A stretch of DNA of 64,000 bases, from assembly GCA_934281605.1 (NCBI GenBank), contig CAKQXD010000002.1, positions 186,001 through 250,000 of the forward strand, read 5' to 3'. This document shows positions 17,072 through 27,048 of this stretch, in pieces. Numbering within the stretch: the first letter of the stretch is position 1; every line of letters begins with the position of its first letter. This stretch comes from an uncultured Clostridia bacterium. GTDB taxonomy: Bacteria; Bacillota; Clostridia; Peptostreptococcales; Anaerovoracaceae. Below the pieces are notes generated by a model. The model did not search any database, was not told the DNA's origin, and was given only the letters and a program-made list of their open reading frames with translations. The position numbers were made by a program, and so were the translations under genes.

Positions 17072-19006
17072 ATGACAGAATCAAAAGGCAAGTATTACAT
17101 CACGACTCCGATCTACTATCCGAGTTCCAATCTTCATATCGGACACACCTACTGCACCGTTATGGCGGACGCCATGGCACGCTTCAAGCGCCTGGCAGGA
17201 TACGACGTGCGCTTCCTCACAGGAACCGACGAACACGGACAGAAGATCCAGGATATCGCGAAAGAAAAAGGCGTAACGCCGCAGGAATACGTTGACGAGA
17301 TCGTTGCAGGGATCAAAGACCTGTGGAAGACCATGGAAATCTCCTATGACGATTTCATTAGAACTACAGAACCGCGCCACGTGAAGCGGGTGCAGCAGAT
17401 CTTCATGCAGCTTTACGAGAAAGGCGATATCTACAAAGGTGAATACGAAGGCATGTACTGCACGCCGTGCGAATCCTTCTGGACTGAGAGCCAGCTGGTG
17501 GACGGCAAATGCCCGGACTGCGGCAGACCGGTACAGAAAGCCAAGGAAGAAGCCTACTTCTTCCGCCTTTCCAAATATCAGGACAGACTGCTGGAAATGT
17601 TCGAGACCAACCCGGAATTCCTTCAGCCTGACAGCAGACGAAACGAAATGATCGCATTCGTAAAACAGGGCCTGGAAGACCTTTGCATCTCCAGATCCAC
17701 CTTCGACTGGGGCATCCCGGTACCGATCGACGACAAGCACGTCATCTACGTGTGGCTCGACGCGCTCACAAACTACATCACAGCCCTGGGCTACCCGGAC
17801 GACCCGGAACTCTACGACAAGTACTGGCCGGTAGACGTACACCTGGTAGGAAAAGAAATCGTAAGATTCCATACTATTATCTGGCCGGCAATGCTCATGT
17901 CCATGGAACTGCCTCTTCCGAAGCAGGTACTCGGTCACGGCTGGCTGCTGCTGGAAGGCGGCAAGATGTCCAAGTCCAAGGGCAACGTCGTAGATCCGGT
18001 TACCCTCATCGACCGCTACGGCATCGACGCCCTCAAATACTTCCTGCTGCGTGAATACACCTTCGGACAGGACGGCGTTTTCACCAACGAAGTAATGCTC
18101 AAGAGAATGAACTACGACCTGGCAAACGACCTGGGCAACCTGGTTTCCCGTACCGTTTCCATGATCGAAAAATACAACGATGGCATCGTACCGGCACTGA
18201 CCGACGCGACCGATCCACTGGACGAAGACCTGAAAGCTATCGCCATCGGCGCCGCTTCCAAGGTAGAAGCCAACATGGATAAATTCGCCTTCAACATGGC
18301 TCTGGAAGACATCTGGACCGTTGTGAGAAGAGCCAACAAATACATCGACGAAACCATGCCGTGGGTACTGGCCAAGGACGAAAAGGACAAGCCGAGACTG
18401 GACAACGTCCTCCACAACCTGGCAGAAGCCATCCGCATCGTTTCCGTCCTCATCGAGCCGTTCATGCACACCACTTCCGGCAAGATCAGAAAACAGCTGG
18501 GACTCTGGTTCGCAGAGCCGGTATGGGCAGACGCCTTTACCTTTGAAATGATGAACGGCGAACAGGTGAAGAAGGGAGACCCGATCTTCCCGCGCCTCGA
18601 CATCGAAAAAGAGCTGGAAGAGCTGGAAGCTTTGCAGCACGCAGGCAAAGAAGAAAACATTCCGCTGGAACTGAAGCCGGAAATCGAATTCGACGACTTC
18701 GACAAGATCGACTTCCGTGTAGGGACGATCCTGTCCGCAGAAAAGCACCCGAAGGCGGATAAGCTGCTGGTATTCCAGGTGAAGATGGGCACGGAGACCC
18801 GCCAGATCATCTCCGGCGTGGCCAAGCACTTCACACCGGAAGAATGCGTCGGCAGAAAGGTAGTCGTTGTGGCCAACCTGAAGCCGAGAAAGCTGAGAGG
18901 ACTGGAATCCAACGGCATGATCATGTTCGCAGACGATGTGAAGGACGGCAAAGAGACCCTGGCCTTCGTCAGTCCGGAAGCGGAAGACGGGAATCCGGTG
19001 AGCTAA
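17072..19006 (+). CDS. metG: Methionyl-tRNA synthetase with C-terminal tRNA-binding domain (644 aa)
   Basis: Charges tRNA-Met. The HIGH motif is SNLHIGHTYC near residue 20. A zinc knuckle CTPCESFW...CPDCGRP lies near 127-150. The KMSKS loop is GGKMSKSKGNVVDP near 300. The last 110 residues (DFDKIDFRVGTILSAEKHPKADKLL) form the OB-fold tRNA-binding/dimerisation domain. Length is normal for the fused bacterial form. tatD starts one base after the stop. Confidence 0.97.
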   Translation: MTESKGKYYITTPIYYPSSNLHIGHTYCTVMADAMARFKRLAGYDVRFLTGTDEHGQKIQDIAKEKGVTPQEYVDEIVAGIKDLWKTMEISYDDFIRTTEPRHVKRVQQIFMQLYEKGDIYKGEYEGMYCTPCESFWTESQLVDGKCPDCGRPVQKAKEEAYFFRLSKYQDRLLEMFETNPEFLQPDSRRNEMIAFVKQGLEDLCISRSTFDWGIPVPIDDKHVIYVWLDALTNYITALGYPDDPELYDKYWPVDVHLVGKEIVRFHTIIWPAMLMSMELPLPKQVLGHGWLLLEGGKMSKSKGNVVDPVTLIDRYGIDALKYFLLREYTFGQDGVFTNEVMLKRMNYDLANDLGNLVSRTVSMIEKYNDGIVPALTDATDPLDEDLKAIAIGAASKVEANMDKFAFNMALEDIWTVVRRANKYIDETMPWVLAKDEKDKPRLDNVLHNLAEAIRIVSVLIEPFMHTTSGKIRKQLGLWFAEPVWADAFTFEMMNGEQVKKGDPIFPRLDIEKELEELEALQHAGKEENIPLELKPEIEFDDFDKIDFRVGTILSAEKHPKADKLLVFQVKMGTETRQIISGVAKHFTPEECVGRKVVVVANLKPRKLRGLESNGMIMFADDVKDGKETLAFVSPEAEDGNPVS

Positions 19007-19007
19007 G

Positions 19008-19895
19008 ATGCTGTTCGATTCTCACGCCCACATCAACGAAGCCAGCTACTCCCCCGAAGAGCGGGCAGAGCTGATCAAGATTATAGAAGCATCCGACGTG
19101 GACTACGTGGCCGACATCGGCTACGACCTGGCAAGCTCCAAACTGGCGGTGGATCACGCGGCCAAATACCCGTGGATCTACGCCGTGGTCGGCTGCCATC
19201 CCCACGACGCCAAGAGCATGGACGACATGGAGCTGGCCATGTACAAGGGCCTGGCCCGCAAGAAAAAAGTCGTGGCCATCGGAGAAATCGGACTGGACTT
19301 TCATTACGATCACTCGCCGCGGGACACTCAGAGAGAGTGGTTCCGCCGCCAGATCCGCCTGGCCAGCGAACTGAAAATGCCCATCGTCATCCACTCCCGC
19401 GAGGCGGACCAGGAGACCATGGATATTTTAAAGGAAGAAGGCGCGTTCTCCGAAGAGCGCAAAAGCTGGTTCCCCAAGCGTCCTGACCCCTCCGGGTACA
19501 CCCTGAAAAAAAGTGATGCTGCAAAGGCCTCTGCAGACGATGCGGCAGACCGGATGGTGGATGACGCTAGAGTGCTGATCCACTGCTTCTCCGGCAGCGC
19601 AGAGCTGGCAGCCCAGTACGTTAAGCTGGGAGCGACCATCTCCGTGGCAGGGCCGGTGACCTACAAAAACAACCGCAAGACGGTGGCTGCCGTGGCCGAA
19701 GTCCCCATCGACTTCCTGCTGGTGGAAACCGACTCGCCGTACTTATCGCCGGAACCTTTGCGAGGCAGACGCAACATGTCGCCTAACGTGGAATACACTG
19801 CGAAAAAAGTCGCCGAGATCAAGGGCATGACCTTTGAAGATGTCGCTGCAAAGACCAAAGAAAATGCTATGCGGTTTTATGGGATCACCCGATAA
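19008..19895 (+). CDS. TatD-family metal-dependent DNase (295 aa)
   Basis: TIM-barrel hydrolase with metal ligands in DSHAHIN (residues 4-10), AIGEIGLDFH and HCFSG, and late ETDSPYLSPEP. Residues about 140-185 (KRPDPSGYTLKKSDAAKASADDAADRM region) form a hydrophilic insertion not usual in TatD, which is normally about 255-260 residues. The insertion carries one copy of the CTGCAAAG word (19519). The metG-tatD pairing with 1-nt spacing is common in Bacillota. Confidence 0.93.
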   Translation: MLFDSHAHINEASYSPEERAELIKIIEASDVDYVADIGYDLASSKLAVDHAAKYPWIYAVVGCHPHDAKSMDDMELAMYKGLARKKKVVAIGEIGLDFHYDHSPRDTQREWFRRQIRLASELKMPIVIHSREADQETMDILKEEGAFSEERKSWFPKRPDPSGYTLKKSDAAKASADDAADRMVDDARVLIHCFSGSAELAAQYVKLGATISVAGPVTYKNNRKTVAAVAEVPIDFLLVETDSPYLSPEPLRGRRNMSPNVEYTAKKVAEIKGMTFEDVAAKTKENAMRFYGITR

Positions 19896-19919
19896 AACTG
19901 CCTGCGAAAAAGAGAGAAA

Positions 19920-19947
19920 AATGCTGTACATTTGTGCAGCATTTTTT
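19920..19947 (+). terminator. Terminator after tatD
   Basis: AATGCTGTAC (19920-19929) pairs with GTGCAGCATT (19934-19943), with a T run to 19947. Confidence 0.8.
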
Positions 19948-20033
19948 GATGCTCTCACAGCCATTGTGACAAGTTCTGACACCTGACCGCGCTATACTGT
20001 CAGCAAAAGGTATTGCGAGCAGGAGGATTGGGA

Positions 20034-21857
20034 TTGGAGATGCCAATGGAACACACAAGCAGGCAGACGACCTGGAAAACCGATCGTTTTCAAAGCAGAC
20101 AGCGCAGCGGGACAAGACTGCTGCAGGGGGCGCTGCTGTTTCTCTTCGCCTTTCTGGCGGGCCGGACGCCGCTGCTGGGAGACTGTTTCCCGGCAGCCAT
20201 CGCATTCACCTCCTGCCTGGCGTCCCGCAATTCCATCTATCTGTATCTGACCGTTCCGGCGGGAGCCGGGATCTTTACCTGCATCCAGACGGGCGCGGAC
20301 GCGTGGAGCGAGCTGGCGGCCATGGTGCTGAGCGCCCTTTTATTCGTAGCCGTGCGCCGGATCCATCTGGAAACCTGGCATCGCGCCCTCATCGCAAGCT
20401 CCATCGGTATTTTATGTCTCTGCATCTACCGGCTGGCCACCGCTACCGTTAACGAAACGGGTGCAGCCAGTCTGCTTCTGGAAGGTGCTCTTATCGTGGT
20501 GTTTTTCTTTTTCTTCGACGGCTTTTTCCGCGCTGCAAAGGACAGGCAGGGCGGACTGCTATCCGTAGCAGGTTTGACGGCAGTCTGGCTTTTGACTATC
20601 TGCGGCGCGGGGGCGGAGTTTCTCCTGTGGCCCGGGGTCATCTTTCTGCTCCTCCATGTGCTGTGCTATGGAAAACCTGGGGATACGGCTGTCGTCATCA
20701 CAGTCGGCGGATTGCTTGCTTTTCTGGCGGGGGAGACTCAATGGGGATTTATGCTGTCGATTCTTATAGCATCCTGCGGGGCAGAATTTTTCCGTCGTTT
20801 CGGCAGCATCGTCATGACCATCATCTTTACGGTGATCTGCTGGCTGTTGCAGCTGGTGGAGAGCGGCCTGATCCTGGGCGTGGACAATTACTGCCTGTTT
20901 CTGGGCGCAGCCACCTTTGCAGCGATAAACTGGAAGTTCAGCCCGGTGCTGAGAAGAACCATCGAACGCTTTTCCGGCGGCAGGCGGGAGGACTTGCGGG
21001 CTCGCACCAGGAGCATCTCGAAAATCTTGCAGGAACAGGAGAAGGAAATGAAAACTCTAGCGGACCTGTACGATACCTACGTGGACAGCCGCTCCATGCT
21101 GGCAGCCCAGTTCGGCGTGACGCGCCAGATGCTGGAGCACACCAGATGGCAGATGGAGCAGGCTTTGCAGAAAAAACACTCTGAACGGGAAAATGAAGAA
21201 ACCCAAAAGGAAAAATTCAAGATAAACATATCGGCCTCCCAGTGCGCGGCGGCAGGAGCCATCAACGGCGACTGCTGCGGCTGGCAGGATCTGGGCGACG
21301 GCAGGACGGCCCTCGTCATCAGCGACGGCATGGGCAAGGGCAAGCGGGCAGCGGCGGAAAGCCTGCTTGTGACCCGCACCGTGCTGGGACTCCTCAAGGC
21401 GGGAGCCGGGACGGAGCTGACCTTGAAAATGATCAATACCATCATGATGATGAAGGACGGCGACGACTCCTTCGCCACGGTGGATCTGGCTGTGATAGAC
21501 CGGACCAGCGGCAGGACGAGATTCTATAAGATCGGAGCTGCGCCGACGCTGATCCGCAGGCGAAACAACATCGAGGAAGTCCGGCTTTCGGCGGTGCCCC
21601 TGGGGATCGTCAACGGCCTGGAGATCCACTCGGTGGAAGTCTTCCTGAAAAAAGGCGACTATCTCATAATGATGTCTGACGGCGTCAGCGACGGACCGGA
21701 CGGCAAGGGATTCCTGCCTCAGCTGAAGGACATCCTCCGAAAGATCCGCTCGGAAAATCCGGCCGTCATCTGCGATCTGGTGCTGGATCAGGTGACCGAC
21801 AGCTACCTGGGCCGGGAGCGGGACGACCTGACGATAATGACGGCAAAACTGCTGTAA
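20034..21857 (+). CDS. SpoIIE-like membrane PP2C phosphatase (607 aa)
   Basis: The first about 290 residues hold roughly eight to ten hydrophobic segments. A helical linker (ISKILQEQEKEMKTLADLYD) follows. The C-terminal 220 residues are a PP2C/SpoIIE phosphatase with DGMGKGKRAAAES, DDSFATVDLAVIDR, MSDGVSDGPDGKG and RERDDLTIMTAKL metal-binding motifs. Bacillus SpoIIE (activating sigma F through SpoIIAA) is over 800 residues, so this is a shorter relative. Start: TTG 20034, 7 nt after AGGAGG (20021-20026); ATG 20040 is an alternative. Confidence 0.85.
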   Translation: MEMPMEHTSRQTTWKTDRFQSRQRSGTRLLQGALLFLFAFLAGRTPLLGDCFPAAIAFTSCLASRNSIYLYLTVPAGAGIFTCIQTGADAWSELAAMVLSALLFVAVRRIHLETWHRALIASSIGILCLCIYRLATATVNETGAASLLLEGALIVVFFFFFDGFFRAAKDRQGGLLSVAGLTAVWLLTICGAGAEFLLWPGVIFLLLHVLCYGKPGDTAVVITVGGLLAFLAGETQWGFMLSILIASCGAEFFRRFGSIVMTIIFTVICWLLQLVESGLILGVDNYCLFLGAATFAAINWKFSPVLRRTIERFSGGRREDLRARTRSISKILQEQEKEMKTLADLYDTYVDSRSMLAAQFGVTRQMLEHTRWQMEQALQKKHSERENEETQKEKFKINISASQCAAAGAINGDCCGWQDLGDGRTALVISDGMGKGKRAAAESLLVTRTVLGLLKAGAGTELTLKMINTIMMMKDGDDSFATVDLAVIDRTSGRTRFYKIGAAPTLIRRRNNIEEVRLSAVPLGIVNGLEIHSVEVFLKKGDYLIMMSDGVSDGPDGKGFLPQLKDILRKIRSENPAVICDLVLDQVTDSYLGRERDDLTIMTAKLL

Positions 21858-21871
21858 TTTGTGGGGAATCG

Positions 21872-21880
21872 TGGTACAAT
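21872..21880 (+). promoter_or_regulatory. Extended -10 promoter of tilS
   Basis: TGG-TACAAT (21872-21880), 33 nt before the tilS ATG. Confidence 0.45.
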
Positions 21881-21913
21881 AAGACCAGCACTGACAGGAG
21901 AACGTAACACCCC

Positions 21914-22969
21914 ATGATTTTTCAACAAGCGAAGGCGACCATCGCGTCCCATCATCTGATCGAACCTGACGAGCACATTGTACTGGGCCTTTCCGGAGGT
22001 CCTGATTCGGTGTGCCTTTTTCATATGCTGCTGCGGCTGCGCCAGTCTATGGGGATCCATCTCTATCCGGTTCATGTCAATCACGGATTGCGACCCGGTG
22101 CGGCGGACCGGGATCAGCGATACGTCGAAGAGCTATGCAGGGCTCACGGTATCTCCTGCAAAGTCGTCTCGGCGGACTGTAACGCGCTGGCCCGGGAGCT
22201 TCATATGACCAGCGAGGAGGCGGGCAGAAAGCTGCGCTACGATGCGTTTTATGATATGGCTCGCCGGATTTCTGCAAAGATGGCTGCGGAGGCCGGCGGC
22301 ACGCCGGAGGAGTTTGCCAGGCATGTGAAGATCGCCGTGGCCCACAACGCCGATGATCAGGCGGAGACTATCTTATTCCGCGTGCTGCGGGGAACTGGAA
22401 CCGACGGACTGGCCGGCATCGCCTATGAGCGAAAGGAACGGGGCTTTTCCGTCATCCGGCCGATTTTAGATCTGCCGCGAACGGACATCGAGGCATACTG
22501 CAGGGAGAACGACCTCCATCCGGTGGAAGACCACACCAATCAGCAGAGCATTTACACCAGAAATAAAATCAGGCTGGAGCTGCTGCCTTTGCTGGAACGG
22601 GAATACAACGAAAACATCCGGGCAGGCCTGCGGCGGATGGGAAAGATCGCAGCGGCAGACAGCGACTATCTGCAAACTTGTGCGGAGGAGTCTTTGCAGA
22701 AGATCCTGCGGAAAAAAACAGAAGATGAGATCGTCCTGGAACGGGAAGGACTGGCGGCACTTCACGAAGCTATCCGGCATCGGATCCTGCTGAGATGTTT
22801 TGCAGAATTAGGATTGCAGAGCGATGTTTCAGCGGAGCGGATCGCGGCAGCGGACAGGATCATCGGGAAAAAGCAGGCTCCTAAGACAGTGGAGTTTCCC
22901 AGAGGATACCGGCTGACGGTAGCCAGAGGAATGGTACGGATCGGTACTTCGAAAAACCGCAGGGAGTGA
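21914..22969 (+). CDS. tilS: tRNA(Ile)-lysidine synthase (351 aa)
   Basis: Adds lysine to C34 of the AUA-decoding tRNA-Ile. The PP-loop LGLSGGPDSVCLFHM is near residue 25, and PVHVNHGLRPGAADRD and AHNADDQAETILFR are typical. The C-terminal part is short, so length is below the about 420-460 of many homologues; the last small domain may be missing. The ribosome site AGGAG is 13 nt from the ATG, which is long. Like many Bacillota it precedes ftsH, but no hpt gene lies between. Confidence 0.92.
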   Translation: MIFQQAKATIASHHLIEPDEHIVLGLSGGPDSVCLFHMLLRLRQSMGIHLYPVHVNHGLRPGAADRDQRYVEELCRAHGISCKVVSADCNALARELHMTSEEAGRKLRYDAFYDMARRISAKMAAEAGGTPEEFARHVKIAVAHNADDQAETILFRVLRGTGTDGLAGIAYERKERGFSVIRPILDLPRTDIEAYCRENDLHPVEDHTNQQSIYTRNKIRLELLPLLEREYNENIRAGLRRMGKIAAADSDYLQTCAEESLQKILRKKTEDEIVLEREGLAALHEAIRHRILLRCFAELGLQSDVSAERIAAADRIIGKKQAPKTVEFPRGYRLTVARGMVRIGTSKNRRE

Positions 22970-23031
22970 ACTTTGCAGGAAGAAAAACCTGAAAGTTGCG
23001 TGAAGTTGTCAGAAAAAGCAGGCAGCTGCTA

Positions 23032-23060
23032 TTGAAATGAACCGTGCTTCATGATAAAAT
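23032..23060 (+). promoter_or_regulatory. ftsH promoter
   Basis: TTGAAA (23032-23037), 17-nt spacer, TAAAAT (23055-23060) with TG at 23052-23053. The leader to the TTG start is about 100 nt. Confidence 0.6.
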
Positions 23061-23168
23061 ATTTGAATAAATTTGTAGTCTGATAACAAAAAAATTAGAT
23101 AACATTCCAGTAGAAGTTATTTCAGAGAAATAGATACAGGAAAAGACAGTATCGGGAGGAAAAGAGAC

Positions 23169-25397
23169 TTGAAAAAAGTGACGAAAAACATCGGGATCTA
23201 TGTGATTATCTTTGGACTCGTCCTGGCGATGGTATGGTTCTACAACAGCGATGCGCCGAAGGAGGAGAAAGAGGTCAAGACGTCCACGATGATCCATTAT
23301 CTCAAGGATAAGAAGGTAGAGAGCATCAACGTGACGGAGACGAAGATGACGGCCGATCTGGAAAACGGCAAGACCGTGTACGCCTACGTCAACAGCGCAG
23401 TGGATCTCAACTATATTTACGATTCCTACATCATGCCGCAGGTAGACGACGGCTCGCTGAAGCTCAACAGCGACGAACCGAAGAAGGAATCCATCTGGAT
23501 CAGTCTGCTGCCGACGCTGATCATGATCGCCATCATGGTGGTATTCTTCATCCTCATCATGAACCAGAGCGGCGGCGGGGGCAAGGCTATGTCCTTCGGC
23601 AAGAGCAGAGCCAAGCTGCAGAAAAACAGCGATCTGCGGAAAATCACCTTTAAGGATGTCGCAGGACTGAAAGAAGAAAAAGAGGAACTGGAAGAAATCG
23701 TCGATTTTCTCCGGCATCCAGCCAAATACAACAGCCTGGGAGCCAGAATACCGAAGGGTATCCTGCTGGTAGGGCCTCCGGGAACAGGTAAAACGTATAT
23801 TTCCAGAGCGACAGCCGGAGAGGCCGGCGTGCCGTTCTTTACCATCAGTGGTTCCGACTTCGTCGAAATGTTCGTCGGCGTCGGTGCATCCCGTGTCAGA
23901 GACCTGTTCGATCAGGCCAAGAAAAACGCTCCTTGTATCGTCTTCATCGACGAAATCGACGCGGTGGGACGTAAGAGAGGCGCAGGCCTGGGCGGCGGAC
24001 ACGACGAACGGGAACAGACGCTGAACCAGCTGCTGGTCGAAATGGACGGATTCGCAGAGAACGCAGGTATCATCATCCTGGCTGCGACCAACCGTCCTGA
24101 CGTACTGGATCCGGCGCTGCTGCGTCCGGGCAGATTCGACCGTCAGATCGTCATCGGTATTCCGGATATCGTGGGCAGAGAAGAGATCTTCCGCATCCAC
24201 TCCAGAAACAAGCCGCTGGCTGACGGCGTGGATCCTAAGGTACTGGCCAGAAGAACGCCGGGATTCTCCCCTGCGGACATCGAAAACATGCTCAACGAAG
24301 CTGCTTTGCTGGCGGCCAGAAGAAACGGCATGAAGATCCGTATGGAGGAAATCGAAGAGGCCATCACCAAGGTCATCGCAGGTCCGGAGAAGAAGAGCCG
24401 CGTCATCAGCGAGGACGAACGGAAGCTGACGGCATACCACGAAGCAGGCCACGCAGTCGTGGCTCACGTGCTGCCTAAGACCGATCCGGTTCACCAGATC
24501 ACCATCATCCCGAGAGGAAGAGCCGGCGGATTCACCATGATCCTGCCGAAGGAAGATAAATACTACGGAACCAAGGAAACCATGCGGGAACAGATCATCC
24601 ACCTGCTGGGCGGCCGTGTAGCGGAAATGCTCACACTGGACGACATCAGTACGGGAGCCAGCAACGATATCCAGAGAGCGACGGATATCGCCAAGGAAAT
24701 GGTTACCAAGTACGGTTTCAGCGACAAGCTGGGTCCGGTAAATTACAGCTCCTCCGACGAAGTGTTCCTGGGCAAGGATTTCTCCACGCGTCAGGCATAC
24801 TCGGAAGAGACGGCCAACGAGATCGACGAGGAAGTAAAGGCGATCATCGAAGAAGCTTACGATACCGCCAAGACCATCCTCAGCGAGCATATCGATCAGC
24901 TGAAGGCCGTAGCGGAAGGTCTGCTGGAAGTCGAAACGCTGGATAACCGTCAGTTCGAAGAACTGTACGACGGAGTGAAGACTCCGGCTGAGATCGGACA
25001 GGAGCTGAAGGAAGAGCTGAAGAAGCGTGAAATCAGCAACCGTGCAGAAGCTGCAGAGGCAGAAAAGATGCACAAGAAGGCGGCGGAAGAAGAAAAAAAG
25101 AGACAGCTTGAAGAAGCGGCGAAAGCGCTGGAAGAACAGCACGGAAACAGCAAATTCAAGCCGACCATCATGACATACAACGACGTCACCAGGACTGCGA
25201 CTCCGTATGAACCGGAGAAGCGGGATCAGGACGATGTTCCAGCGGACGATCCGCAGGACAAGGACGACGATATGCCGAGCGAAGAGGAGCTGGCGGTTTA
25301 CGATACCGACTACCTCAACGCGGACGACGATGCGGATGGCCCGGATGGGGACAGCGCCGCAGACGGTGAATCTTCCGAATCCGAAGAAGACAAATAA
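23169..25397 (+). CDS. ftsH: ATP-dependent zinc metalloprotease FtsH (742 aa)
   Basis: Membrane AAA+ protease. Two TM segments (residues about 7-25 and 115-135) flank an external domain. The AAA module has GPPGTGKT Walker A, FIDEIDAVG Walker B and TNRPDVLDPALLRPGRFDRQ (second region of homology). The zinc site is HEAGHAVVAH. The final about 100 residues are a helical Lys/Glu segment followed by a very acidic Asp/Glu tail. Start is TTG 23169, 8 nt after GGGAGGA. The PucR-type gene follows within 31 nt. Confidence 0.96.
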   Translation: MKKVTKNIGIYVIIFGLVLAMVWFYNSDAPKEEKEVKTSTMIHYLKDKKVESINVTETKMTADLENGKTVYAYVNSAVDLNYIYDSYIMPQVDDGSLKLNSDEPKKESIWISLLPTLIMIAIMVVFFILIMNQSGGGGKAMSFGKSRAKLQKNSDLRKITFKDVAGLKEEKEELEEIVDFLRHPAKYNSLGARIPKGILLVGPPGTGKTYISRATAGEAGVPFFTISGSDFVEMFVGVGASRVRDLFDQAKKNAPCIVFIDEIDAVGRKRGAGLGGGHDEREQTLNQLLVEMDGFAENAGIIILAATNRPDVLDPALLRPGRFDRQIVIGIPDIVGREEIFRIHSRNKPLADGVDPKVLARRTPGFSPADIENMLNEAALLAARRNGMKIRMEEIEEAITKVIAGPEKKSRVISEDERKLTAYHEAGHAVVAHVLPKTDPVHQITIIPRGRAGGFTMILPKEDKYYGTKETMREQIIHLLGGRVAEMLTLDDISTGASNDIQRATDIAKEMVTKYGFSDKLGPVNYSSSDEVFLGKDFSTRQAYSEETANEIDEEVKAIIEEAYDTAKTILSEHIDQLKAVAEGLLEVETLDNRQFEELYDGVKTPAEIGQELKEELKKREISNRAEAAEAEKMHKKAAEEEKKRQLEEAAKALEEQHGNSKFKPTIMTYNDVTRTATPYEPEKRDQDDVPADDPQDKDDDMPSEEELAVYDTDYLNADDDADGPDGDSAADGESSESEEDK

Positions 25398-25428
25398 TTA
25401 TCCTTTGAAATAGAGAGAAGGTCGTATC

Positions 25429-26985
25429 ATGAAAGTAACCGTGGCAGACTGCCTGGAGCTGGAAGCCTTTGCGAAAGCGAAGATAGCGGCAGGAAAAGTG
25501 AATCTAACCAATGAAGTGAAATCCATCTCGGTGCTGGACGCCGGCAGCGAGGCGGAACTGGACTTTTATGAGGGCGACCGGACGGAGATCCTGCTGACGG
25601 GATTTACCGGCGTGCGGGATGACGTGGAAGCGCAGTGCAGGATCCTGCATCACGTGGCCTCTCACGGATATGCGGCTCTGGCGGTATATCATATGGAGAA
25701 GCTGGACGGGAAGCTGATCGATACGGCGGAGCGGGAAATGCTGCCGCTGATCCAGATGCCGCAGGATGCCGGGTATTCCCAGGCCATCAACGATGTGATG
25801 GACAGAGTGCTGTACGGAGACAACTTCCGCAACAGCCTTATCAGCAACACCGTATTCCATCTCCTGAACTTCGAGAAGCACAGCAACTTTCAGTCCGCAG
25901 TGCGGGAGGCTGCCATCAGCAATGAATTTCAGCTAATCATCCTCAGCGAGGACTTCAACCCGATCCTGACGGTGGAGACCCGTCACAAGGCGACCATCGC
26001 CGACGCCATCAAGCTGGGCAAGGAGCGGAATGTGGAAAACGAGGCCAAGGCCTACACCATGATCGACGTCAACGGCGTCCTGACCTACTGGGGCCCGGTG
26101 ACCATCAACAACGAAAAATACTACATGTTCATCGTCGATAACGAAGATTCCTATACGGCAGGCGAGATCACCAAGCTGGCGGAGATCATCGAGCTGGCCA
26201 TGGGCATGTGGAAATACACCCCGGAACGGGATGCGAAAGCAGAGTTTATTAAAGCGCTTATGCGAGGCAACAAAAGTCTGGCCTACACCCTCAAGGACGA
26301 GGCGCGCATCAGCGGCGACGATATCCTCAGCGTATTCTTTTCCAAGGGGATCAGCTCCGAAGTGGAGAGCCAGGTCTTTTCTGAATTTGAGAAGCAGGAA
26401 GATCTGAACATCATGAAGATCACCGAAGGAGACGAGACCTACGGCATGATCCTGACCTATGAAGATCAGGTGGCCGGGACCGATCTGAAAAACAGCTGCG
26501 TGCAGCTCTTCAACCGGCTCAAGGGAAACAAGGGCGCGCGGATCTTCCATGTGACCGGTCTCAACGGGATCGAAGGTGCGGGAGACGCATACCGGCTCAT
26601 CAGCGAAAGCTGGTCTTTCGTGCAGAATGTCTTCCCGTACAAACGGGTTTTTACCAAATATGAACTGACCCTGGTGAGCAACTGCATCAACATCCAGATC
26701 CAGGGAGGATTCGTCAAAAAGAATTATATCGAACTGCTGGAGCCTTTTAAGGAAACCAGCGAAAATAAAGGGAAACAGCTTCTGGAAACACTGGAAACAT
26801 TCGTGCTGGACGCCGGCATGAACAGCGGCAAGACAGCCGAGTTCATGGGGATCCACACCAACACCGTCCAGTACAGACTCAAGAAGATCAACGAACTGCT
26901 GGGGGTAGAGATCACAGGAAACCGGGTCATCCCGGGACTGACCATGGCTTTAGCGCTGAAACGACTGGAACGGGTCGTCAACTAG
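25429..26985 (+). CDS. PucR/CdaR-type transcriptional regulator (518 aa)
   Basis: An N-terminal PucR-like ligand domain (residues 1-130, VTVADCLELEAF start), a GAF/GGDEF-like middle, and a C-terminal PucR helix-turn-helix: LETFVLDAGMNSGKTAEFMG then HTNTVQYRLKKINELLG. Such regulators control purine degradation, amino-acid or sugar-acid use; the target here is unknown. It lies between ftsH and glyA, probably co-transcribed with ftsH. Confidence 0.85.
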   Translation: MKVTVADCLELEAFAKAKIAAGKVNLTNEVKSISVLDAGSEAELDFYEGDRTEILLTGFTGVRDDVEAQCRILHHVASHGYAALAVYHMEKLDGKLIDTAEREMLPLIQMPQDAGYSQAINDVMDRVLYGDNFRNSLISNTVFHLLNFEKHSNFQSAVREAAISNEFQLIILSEDFNPILTVETRHKATIADAIKLGKERNVENEAKAYTMIDVNGVLTYWGPVTINNEKYYMFIVDNEDSYTAGEITKLAEIIELAMGMWKYTPERDAKAEFIKALMRGNKSLAYTLKDEARISGDDILSVFFSKGISSEVESQVFSEFEKQEDLNIMKITEGDETYGMILTYEDQVAGTDLKNSCVQLFNRLKGNKGARIFHVTGLNGIEGAGDAYRLISESWSFVQNVFPYKRVFTKYELTLVSNCINIQIQGGFVKKNYIELLEPFKETSENKGKQLLETLETFVLDAGMNSGKTAEFMGIHTNTVQYRLKKINELLGVEITGNRVIPGLTMALALKRLERVVN

Positions 26986-27048
26986 CGAAGCGATAAAAAA
27001 CCAAAACGTTATTACATTACATATTGCGAAACAGCAAAGGAGAGGGAA

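Noticed and set aside
19964..19998. Promoter TTGTGA...TATACT before the SpoIIE-like gene
   Set aside because: The spacer would be 23 nt and the alternative -35 gives 13 nt; neither is acceptable, although the TATACT may still be a -10.
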